DNA from: Lolium rigidum
Lineage: Eukaryota > Streptophyta > Magnoliopsida > Poales > Poaceae
Length of the DNA: 64,000 nucleotides
Direction of reading: 5' to 3'
Assembly: GCF_022539505.1 (NCBI RefSeq)
Contig: NC_061514.1
Span: 337,387,090-337,451,089, forward strand
The translations under genes and the position numbers were made by a program. Position 1 is the first letter of the stretch. Each line of letters opens with the position of its first letter. Below the pieces are notes generated by a model. It worked only from the letters and a program-made list of their open reading frames with translations. It was not told where the DNA came from and did not search any database. Below are positions 36,101 through 43,899 of the stretch, piece by piece.

Positions 36101-37846
36101 GGCCGTGCGGTACTGCGGCGGAGGTCATCGTCGTGGGCGTCGGCTACAGGGCACCGGCGAGCCAATGGGCATTTCTACGAGGTGGCAGTGGTCCTGGTGA
36201 TCGTGGAGGAGAAAGAAAGGGGGCGAGAGGAGGTCAGGGTGACGCGGGCGAGCTGGTGCACTGTGGCGGCCGTGGCATGTCCTGGCGTGCTCTGGCGTGG
36301 TGACCACGTCGGGGCACGTCACGTTCTGGGCGCTGGCGGCTTCTCCTTGGCCAGGGCTCGCGCCAGGAGGTACAGGGGAGTGTGGTGGGTCTGTTTGACA
36401 AGGTCAGAGGGTAGGGGAGGTGAGAGGAGCAGTGGTGGCATGGTGGTGACTAGGGTGGCCGGCATGGTCATGTCCTTGGTGTTCTGGTGCACAAATTTAG
36501 TCTCTGGGTTCATGGCTTGGTCAAGTGGGGTGAGAGATGTTGGTTTGGCAAGGTTATCAGGGTTGGTGATGGTTAGAAGTGGCAAAACTAAATTAAATCC
36601 AACATGTATGTGACACATACCATGTATTTTGCAAGTATGTGTGAGAATGATCAAGGCCAATCTAGGTGAGGTCATTGGTAGTGGTTAGAGGTACAGGTTG
36701 CACTATAGAGAGGTACTAGTGAGGGAGAGAGGAGGTGGTACAAAGTTGGTGGGAGTGGTTGTACCCTAATTTTACTCTATGTAACAAAAAGATCACATGC
36801 AAAGGTCTCTCTTGAGTTGGACTTTTGGCCAAATTTCTGCATGGGAGTGGTCTACATAAGGTTTGGCATCAAATGGTGGCATTGGTTTGGGTTTTGGAAA
36901 AGATTTGTGAGAAATCTAAATTTGGAGGGAATCTAGAATTTGTTTAAAAGTTGCAACTTGGCTTGACTATTCTAAGCAATGGTCAACTCTCTGGTCAAAG
37001 TGGTCAACATCAAAAGTGTTCATCTTGATGAGGTCTTGGATGAGGTGCAAAGAGTTGGCAGGGTTTGGTTTGAAAATTTCTTAATAGAAGGGCTCAAAGT
37101 GGGTAAGATGTTAAAATTGTCATATGTGACCATTATCACATGCAACAAGGTTTTTGATTTTTATTTGATTTGATTTTGGTTTCTTTGATTCAAAAAGGAT
37201 TCTTTTGAGTTTAAAAGAGTTTCCAAACCATGGGCACAATTTTATATGGCCTAGGTTAAAGATTTTCAAAAATGGCCATAAACCATATGTGAGGTTTTTG
37301 CAATTTCTCAAACCTTTTTCTTTATTTAGCTTTGATCCAAAGGATCATAGTTTTGGGTTTCAAAGAGGTTGGTTAGGGTTACGCATGGTTTCCAACTATT
37401 TGGGTAAAGCAAATAGGGCATAGGTCAAGATTTGGTAAAAATGGCTAAGGGCCACATATGCCTCTATGCATATGTTTATTTGAATTTTGGTTTCTCACTT
37501 GATTTGGTTGGTAGGTACTAGGTTAGGTTTGTTGATGTTTTCAAACCTCTAAACAAGGTAAAAAGTCCTAGGTAAAAGTTTTACCCAAAAATAGTATAGG
37601 CACATAGGCCCTTTCTTTTTAATTTGATTTCTTCTTATTTGGTTTTATTTTGAAGGGTAAAGTGCAAGAGTAGGGTTTAGGGTTTTAGATCATCTCAAAC
37701 TATTTTAACAATCAAACATGGCAATTACACAACCAATAAGAAAGATCACCTATGCATCAAACTAAATTTAATAAAAGTTTTTGTTGGTTCCAAAATTTGG
37801 AAAAAGGTAACTCATTTTCTTTTTGTTTAAAATTTGGGATGTTACA
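33122..37846 (-). repeat. 5' LTR of the gag-only gypsy element
   Basis: This 4725-bp LTR has TG...CA ends and matches 26101-30839 with few substitutions and small indels. Examples are an extra CTC near 34570 and a gap of a dozen-odd bases near 35110 relative to 28090. As the upstream LTR on the minus strand it should hold the promoter. Confidence 0.92.
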
Positions 37847-37851
37847 CAAAC

Positions 37852-39951
37852 GACTTGGACGGTTGTTTAGTACCTGCCGTGTCGAGGTTCTTCTCAGCCT
37901 TACGCCGCATGGCTCTCTGCATGGCGTCCTCATCCGTCGCCCCCGCCCCATCCGCCGCAAGAGCGTACCTCCCACTCCGCCTCACCGTCGGCTGAACAAC
38001 GGGAGGAGGGACCGTGGGTGGCGGCTGCTGCAGGGTGGAGACCGGCGATGGAGAAGTCGAGGGCGGTGGAGACCTAGCCGGTGAAGGAGAAGAGGTCGTC
38101 GATACAGGGGTAGAAGGTGATGTAGCCCCCTGTATCACAGCAGCCCCAGGCGAGTCCCCCATCGCGGGGGAAAAAGGTGTCGAAGAAGAAGCGCCCTCCG
38201 TCCCATCAGCTTGCCCCTCCGCCCGTGGAGGCGGTATCACAGGCTCAACGGGTCCGTTCACCCTGAAGGTCCACTGCCCCGCATCCAGATGGTGCGACAG
38301 CGAAGCGTCCTCCGAAGACGGCAACACCTCCTCCAGCACCACGACACTCCGGCGCCGCTGAGCCTGAGGAGACGCGTACAGCTCTCCCACCGCACCGTGC
38401 AGTTGCGCATCGACCGCCCGTGATCGTATGCTGATGTCGTGAGGGACGCAGCGAGGCGCCTTCTGCACAGCCATCACGGCCCGACCGAACCAGGCCCATC
38501 TACCTTGCGGCCCTCCAGAGGAGGCCTCCAGCGCCGCGTCCGCTGGTTTGAATCGCGGCTCGAGACCCACCGCGATCACCCCGGGAGACGCAGGAGGCCG
38601 CGCAGCCCCGGCCATCTCCACGGACGAGGAGACCCCAACGACGACTTGCGCGAAGGATCGCCGCAGCCCTGCACTTTGGGATGGCGTAGATGCGGGTGAC
38701 GACGATGGTTCGACGGTGGCGGCTTGAGGTCGAGCGGCGGCGAAGATGTCTCTGGAACGATACGAGAACTGGTCGATCGCCCGTGATCGTATGTTGTTGT
38801 CGTGAGAGACGCAGCGAGGCGCCTTCTGCACAGCCATCACGGCCCGACCGAACCAGGCCCATCTACCTTGCGGCCCACTAGAGGAGGCCTCCAGTGCCGC
38901 GTCCGCTGGTTTGAATCGCGGCTCGAGACCTGCCGCGATCAACGGCCGCACCGCCGGTACCTCGGCCGGCACCGAAGACGAAGCTGTCGGCGTCGCCTCC
39001 ACCACCACGCGACTCGGCGTCGGAGACGCCCCAAGCACCACGGAGGTAGCAGACCCCGACGAAGGATCCAAAGGCGCGATCGCCGCCGGCCGACGTGCAG
39101 AAACTGCAGCGAGGAAGTCCCCAAAAATAGGCGCCGGTGTGACTCGACGACGCGGAAGCGGGCCTCTCCAGGGCTTCATCCGCGGCATCCGGGAAAGCCG
39201 TAGGCCTACCGGCGACGAGGACGCCGCCCTCATCGCAGACCTCTTGACCTTCTCCCCCAGCGGCGGCGACGTAGATCTTGCTCGCTCCGACGACCTGCAC
39301 GACGAAAAACGTACCTCTGGCGATGCAGACCTTGACCATTCCCTGGACTCAGACGTCGGATATCCGATCTTTGTCCAGAAGTCATCTCTCACCTCCTCTT
39401 GGGACAATTCCGGCGACCGCCCGATCTGCTGCACGATAGGATCTAGCCCTAGCACCGACCACGCCGCCTCCTCCGCCGTTTCCCGCGTCTCCTCGTCAGA
39501 ATCATGGTCCTCCTCTAGGCAGAAGAACCTGGACCCGACGGTTGGCCGCGCCGGCGTGGAAGGAGCCGATGCGCCAGTGGCACGCGCAGGATCCGACCGA
39601 GCCACCCCATCGCTAGTCGCTATCGGAACTGGCCGGCCCGCAGTTGCCGTGTAGTGCCGCAGATCGCAAGAGAGAGACGCCGGAGATCGCAGTCGTCGGA
39701 GCTGGTGCGGGAGATCGAGATCAGCTGGATGCGGGACGAGGCGCAAGTCCACTCCTGCAGCTTCACACGGACGCGAGGCGGCGGCCGGATGAGCGAGCGC
39801 GACGCGCGGGTCGACGGCCGGATGAGCTGACGCGAGGCGCGGGTCGGCGGCCGGAGATGCTGATGGAGCCGCGCTTCCGGTTCCGAACGAATCCGCCGCT
39901 CCTCTTCCTGATTCTACGCGACTTGGACGTGATCCCACGACGTCTATCTTA
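37852..39951 (-). pseudogene. LINE ORF1, N-terminal part with internal duplication
   Basis: The minus-strand frame is open through this region. The LINE ORF1 hallmarks begin near 39560 (SRFFCLEEDHDSDEETRE) and continue with LSQEEVRDDFWTKIGYPTSE, a proline/serine-rich stretch and FKPADAALEAS. An in-frame 363-bp duplication places the GRWAWFGRAVMAVQKAPRC segment twice (38415-38577 and 38778-38940). ORF1 proteins bind LINE RNA, but I did not see the CCHC knuckle usual in plant LINEs. The start codon is uncertain. The open frame runs on to 40160 through antisense carboxylesterase sequence, which is accidental. The gypsy insertion at 37847 separates the C-terminus. Confidence 0.8.
38415..38940 (-). 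repeat. Direct repeat inside LINE ORF1, offset 363 bp
   Basis: 38415-38577 and 38778-38940 are about 163-bp direct copies (from CGCCCGTGATCGTATG to the CGCGATCA end) with few differences. The 363-bp offset equals 121 codons, so the reading frame is kept. Confidence 0.9.
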
Positions 39952-39952
39952 C

Positions 39953-40434
39953 ACGCTTGTACACGCTTCATCCTCCACTCTACCCGCTGCAGGACTGGCA
40001 GCGCCGGTACGCCGCCATGCTGGTGCGGAAGGGGAAGACGGCGCGCCTGGTGGAGTTCCCCGACGCGATCCACGCCTTCTACGCATTCCCGGAGCTCCCC
40101 GACGCCATGAAGCTCGTGCAGGAAATCAAAGCATTCATGGCCAGCTACGCGTCCGTTCACTGATTGCTCCGCTAGCTGCTTGAGACGAGCTCGAACTCGT
40201 ACGTGTACTCAGTACTCACTGCTTCGTCCTAAATGATCTGCCTGCTGTGCGCCGTTGTGCGAAGAAGATGATCTGAACGAACTTATGTGTTCTGAACTTA
40301 CTGATGAATTGCGATTTGGCGTTTGCTCCGGTACAAACTCGGAGATCGCTTGATACTTGATATCCCTTCATTATTATTATTATTACGTAATAAATGGGTA
40401 TACGCTTGTAGACGCTTCATCCTCCACTCTAACC
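39953..40434. repeat. 33-bp direct repeats bracketing the second carboxylesterase 3' end
   Basis: 39953-39985 and 40402-40434 share ACGCTTGTA, one variable base, ACGCTTCATCCTCCACTCTA, one variable base and CC: 31 of 33 identical. The first lies between the LINE 5' end and the carboxylesterase fragment. The second lies in the 5' leader region of the DUF1618 gene. Confidence 0.88.
39982..40388 (+). pseudogene. Carboxylesterase 3'-end fragment (duplicate)
   Basis: The stretch repeats 16483-16899 with a constant offset of 23499 up to the stop codon at 40163. It covers the last ~59 codons (from PLQDWQRRYAAM to ASYASVH) plus the 3' flank. The catalytic His is kept, but the nucleophile and acid residues are absent, so no enzyme can be made. 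Coding differences from the intact gene are few (for example GSYGSVH against ASYASVH). The 3' flank has small indels, and the TTA run is longer. There is no start codon of its own and it ends about 94 bp upstream of the DUF1618 ATG. Confidence 0.92.
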
Positions 40435-40481
40435 AATCTGCGCCGCCGCCCCCCTCCTCCCTCCCCCACCCCCGCCACGCC

Positions 40482-41831
40482 ATGGCCGCCGCCTCTTCCT
40501 CCCCGACCGTTCCGAGCCCGACACCACACCCCGAGGGCGATGTCCATGACGCCCCAAACTGGGTTCTCCTCGACGTCGTTGGCTATAAGGGTGACTACCC
40601 CAAGGCCAACTTCGCCGGGAGCACCGCGAGCACCGGCGAAAGCATCCAAGTGTCCTTCCACACCGCCCGCCCACCCAAAGTCTCCCATTTCTGTGTCTAC
40701 TCCCCAGATCTTACACCCGCTGGTTTTGCGGTGCCTCCCAAGGTTATCAGCGCGGATTCGGATCTCATCCTCTTCCGCGTTTCCGTGTGCCGCCGGTTCA
40801 GGGTCACTCCTCGTTACTGCGACTACTTCGTCTACAGGGCGCACCCTAGGAACCCATCGCTGGACCTTCTTCCTCACCCGTACCCCAACAGCTTCAGAGA
40901 TCGGGATGTCGCCCTCCTCAGCTTGGGCGACGACAACGAGTATGCTGTCGCCGCTCTCACAAGAAGGTACCCCGACGAAGATGGGACTCCTAACAAGGAG
41001 TTCAATCTCTACCGTTACCACCGCTCATCCAAAGCTCCCGAGGGGTGGACCTCCAAGGTGGTGTCGTTGGCCGAGCCACTGATGATGGACAAGGTTGATT
41101 CGGCGCTGTATCATGATACAACGAAGGTGATCATACTCGGCCGCGGCGCGCTTGGCATGGTTGGCTGGGTTGACCTCTGGCGCGGCATCCTCGTTTGCAA
41201 TGTGCTTCTGCAGAATCCCATGCTCGTTGACATACCACTGCCGAAGCCTGCCAAGGGTAATCAGATATTCTACCGCAAATTCTGCCCCCACATCATTCGG
41301 GACATCACCGTCAACCTGCTCAAAGATTCCATCAAGTACATTGAGATCGAAATCTTACAGACAAAGGTGGTTGGCCCTGACCAGCCTCCTGATGTTGGCC
41401 AAAACCAGTGCAGAGTGCCCAGTAGAGCCTGGAAAGCCACCACATGGAGCCGACAGATCCCGATTGTTCCATGCGAGGAGTGGCGTGCAGGCTGTACCTT
41501 TGATGTTGGTAACATCAGGCCTATTGACCCAATGCATTTTGAGCTGCTGCCTAGGCTGCGTGGTACCAACGACAACCCCGCCGAGCCAGTATTACCGGCA
41601 CACCTCATTGGTTTCCCCACCATTAGCATGGATGATGATGTTGTCTACCTGCTGTATAACGCATACTGCACGGGGCAGACGGATGTGGTGATTGCTGTTG
41701 ACATGAGGAATCAGACACTGCAAGGATTTGCCAAGCTTGATGCACGAAGAGACTTCACTCTTATGCGTAATTGCACCAGTGAAATCTCCAAATATCTTAG
41801 TAGTAAGGATGAAGGTCATTTTTCTTACTAG
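40482..41831 (+). CDS. DUF1618 domain protein
   Basis: The gene is intronless in its coding part and encodes 449 residues. Proteins with DUF1618 form large families in grasses, often in clusters, and their molecular function is not known. The C-terminal half contains the family core, WVDLWRGILVCN (residues 229-240), followed by NPMLVDIPLPKP. The N-terminal half has PNWVLLDVVGY (26-36), a typical family start. I chose ATG 40482 (MAAASSSPTV, in context GCCATGGCC). The open frame extends upstream to 40323 only by chance, into the duplicated carboxylesterase 3' flank. No signal peptide or membrane segment is evident. Codon use is GC-rich like the carboxylesterase. The frame is intact, so the gene may be functional. 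Its 5' flank is unusual because it consists of the carboxylesterase fragment and the LINE. Confidence 0.92.
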   Translation: MAAASSSPTVPSPTPHPEGDVHDAPNWVLLDVVGYKGDYPKANFAGSTASTGESIQVSFHTARPPKVSHFCVYSPDLTPAGFAVPPKVISADSDLILFRVSVCRRFRVTPRYCDYFVYRAHPRNPSLDLLPHPYPNSFRDRDVALLSLGDDNEYAVAALTRRYPDEDGTPNKEFNLYRYHRSSKAPEGWTSKVVSLAEPLMMDKVDSALYHDTTKVIILGRGALGMVGWVDLWRGILVCNVLLQNPMLVDIPLPKPAKGNQIFYRKFCPHIIRDITVNLLKDSIKYIEIEILQTKVVGPDQPPDVGQNQCRVPSRAWKATTWSRQIPIVPCEEWRAGCTFDVGNIRPIDPMHFELLPRLRGTNDNPAEPVLPAHLIGFPTISMDDDVVYLLYNAYCTGQTDVVIAVDMRNQTLQGFAKLDARRDFTLMRNCTSEISKYLSSKDEGHFSY

Positions 41832-42087
41832 TACCTGTTATGTGTTTGTGTGACTATCTGTATGAATGGTCTTCTTATCCTATATATCGAGTATTGATGA
41901 AATGGAACCCTATACCTATGTGTTCTTGGCAAACATAGTTTTCGTGCTTGCTGACCAGTCTATTTTCTTAACTTTTCCAAGTAAGCTGATCGTTAGGACA
42001 ATGGAATTTACTATGACTGAAAATTTAGACACTTTTGTAAATAGGGAAGCCCCTTGTTAATTTTGGAAGTGCTAACTGCGGTGTTGC
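41832..42087 (+). other. 3' flank of the DUF1618 gene
   Basis: This is likely 3' untranslated sequence. An acceptor-like GATGCAG at about 43483-43489 hints at a possible intron in the 3' untranslated region, but that is speculative. Confidence 0.4.
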
Positions 42088-42090
42088 TTA

Positions 42091-42537
42091 GAGCATGTCT
42101 AGGCATCTCTAGCAGACACTGCAAACCGCAAATCCCAAATGCGCTGATGGAGGGCACCCCAAACGCGTTTTGCAGGCTGAAAAAACGCCGCGCAGTCCAG
42201 ACACCGAAAAAAGGAGTCTCTAAAACAGCATATTCGCTGCCCTGGTGTCCTTTTTTTCCTCCTTTCTTCACCAACCTCTGCCCAATCACGGTCAGCCTGC
42301 GTGCCGCCCCTACCCGCCGCCGGCTGGCCGCGCCTACCCTTGCCACCGGCCACCCCAAGCAGCCGCACGAGCGCGCGGCCCCCGCCCAGCAGCCCTGCGC
42401 CCGCCCGCGCCGGTCGGCTGATGGGGGTTCATTGCGGTGTTTGGACCGGCCCTTTTCCTCTCCGAAACTGCAAAAAAGCAGTTACTATGCGGATGGGTAT
42501 GGATGCGGTGTCTGCTAGAGATGCTATTAGGACATTC
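42091..42537. mobile_element. PIF/Harbinger-type MITE
   Basis: A 447-bp element is flanked by TTA (42088-42090 and 42538-42540), the target duplication typical of this superfamily. Its ends are imperfect inverted repeats that share CATCTCTAGCAGACAC and GCA when read inwards. No transposase is encoded. The GC-rich middle has spurious open frames. Confidence 0.75.
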
Positions 42538-42653
42538 TTAGGATGGTCCGAATGAGTGTAGGTAATTATGGCTAGAATGCTCGAGGTTGTTTCCCTTTTT
42601 TTTTTGCTACAATACAACTCTAGAAGTTAGTTGACTTAATTCAGGTGTGTTAG

Positions 42654-42835
42654 CTTTATTAGGATGATGGTGTGCAATGAGAGGGGAAGCTGTTCTATTC
42701 TAAACTCTGATGTCTGAGTTTATACATCAGGTGGTAAAATAATTCTTTATTAGGATGATGGCGTGCAATGAGAGGGGAAGCTGTTCTATTCTAAACTCTG
42801 CTGTCTGAGTTTATACATCAGGTGGTAAAATAATT
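42654..42835. repeat. Tandem duplication, 91-bp unit
   Basis: 42654-42744 and 42745-42835 are nearly identical (both contain GTGCAATGAGAGGGGAAGCT). They differ at a couple of positions. Confidence 0.92.
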
Positions 42836-43591
42836 CTTTTGGCTCCAGGCTGTAAGATGAAAGAAATAAGTGAATAATTAAATTATGTTCAACTGATATT
42901 GTGTTGCTTTTCTAAGTTAAGATGTCATGTTACTAGTAGAATGGTGGAACTGCTTTTCGAGTAAACTTAGTGGACCCCTAAATTTTCTTTAATGGTAGCT
43001 AAAAAGGATCTATACAGCAAGTTCTGAATGCAAATGAATGGCAAAATTTTTATTTTCATGATGATAACAGCCGAGGACATGCATTTAACTAATAGTGGTC
43101 AACTTACTCCTAGCCAGATGCAGCACAATATAGGATATTTGGGTGCCATACTCCTTTTCCGGCGCCGTCTTTGTATCTATGCATTCAGCGTACCTAAAAT
43201 TTCACATCTAATATACATAAATATAAAAATCTAGATTTTGATGTCGTTTGTGTATAAGCATCTGGATTTGCCATACAAATTTTATTTGTAGATTTGACAT
43301 AAAAATATTTTCATCTTGTTATATATGTATATTTTGTAGGATCTAAATAGGTAAAGGATTTGTCAAATGTTGTGTTTGCTGTTTTGTACTACCAAAGGAC
43401 AGGATCTATCTTCATTTCTTGATTGAAAAGACAACCAGTGTTTCTGTAGGTCATTTTGTCAATCCTGAGCTTTTCTATATGATGCAGGCACACCAGAAGC
43501 TTCATAAACAAACATAAGATCATATATGCTGGAACTTGATCAGAGAATATGCGTGCTGTCAGCTGACCCAGATGGGGGCTTATTGAGGACT

Positions 43592-43886
43592 TTACTGAGT
43601 TTTATCGCTAGCTGCTGCACAAACTTTGTGTATCTGCATACTAGTAAAACATTGTAATGCTTTGCTACTTGTTTTATGTAATGAACTTGTTTACTGAGTT
43701 TTATCGCTATCTGCCAAACTTTGTGTATCTGCATACTAGTAAAACATTGTAATGGTTTGCTACTTGTTTTATGTAATGAACTTGTTTACTGAGTTTTATC
43801 GCTAGCCGCAGCACAAACTTTGTGTATCTGCATACTAGTAAAACATTGTAATTGTTTGCTTCTTGTTTTATGTAATGAACTTGTTT
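43592..43886. repeat. Three-copy tandem repeat, 95-99-bp unit
   Basis: Copies start at 43592, 43691 and 43786 with TTACTGAGTTTTATCGCTA. Each contains AACTTTGTGTATCTGCATAC and ends in TTTATGTAATGAACTTG. Short antisense frames here are a consequence of the repetition. Confidence 0.92.
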
Positions 43887-43899
43887 TGTACGTGAACAG

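Larger units (their letters stand above)
26101..37846 (-). mobile_element. Complete gag-only Ty3/gypsy element with 4.7-kb LTRs
   Basis: The 11,746-bp element has a perfect 5-bp TSD CAAAC (26096-26100 and 37847-37851) and two LTRs. Its 2282-bp internal region has a Met-tRNA-type primer-binding site (33106-33118), an ORF upstream of gag, gag, and a polypurine tract (30840-30857). Protease, reverse transcriptase and integrase are absent, so it would need a helper element in trans. It sits inside LINE ORF1. The similarity of its LTRs suggests that it is one of the younger insertions here. The related copy at 47873-57031 retains pol and shows the lineage to be chromovirus-like, probably Tekay-type. 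Confidence 0.93.
16900..39951 (-). mobile_element. Near full-length LINE, interrupted by three younger elements
   Basis: Removing the Helitron (16935-20343), the solo LTR (23927-25519) and the gypsy element (26101-37846) leaves a contiguous minus-strand LINE of about 6.3 kb. It runs 39951-37852, 26100-25525, 23921-20344 and 16934-16900. It has ORF1, ORF2 (endonuclease, reverse transcriptase, zinc motif) and a 3' end that reads TGCATCCTGGTTATGCAGAG and then AATAAAGCATCCTTTATCGG across the Helitron insertion point. The 3' end carries no long A tail and abuts a TAA-type repeat. Both coding frames have a few stops or frameshifts, so this copy is dead but not ancient. The 5' limit at about 39951 is inferred from where the flanking direct repeat starts. 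Confidence 0.88.

Noticed and set aside
35574..36613. Long GC-rich open frames inside the LTR (also 28560-29400 and 50748-51287)
   Set aside because: They overlap in several phases on both strands, differ in frame between the two LTR copies and have no recognisable domain. LTR leader sequence is the simpler explanation.
37842..40160. A 772-codon minus-strand open frame as one single gene
   Set aside because: It joins LINE ORF1 with antisense carboxylesterase sequence at one end and ends with a stop supplied by the gypsy LTR. Only the LINE part is meaningful.
40323..40481. Upstream start for the DUF1618 protein (adds 53 residues)
   Set aside because: The extra residues come from the duplicated carboxylesterase 3' flank. 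The ATG at 40482 has good context and a typical family N-terminus.
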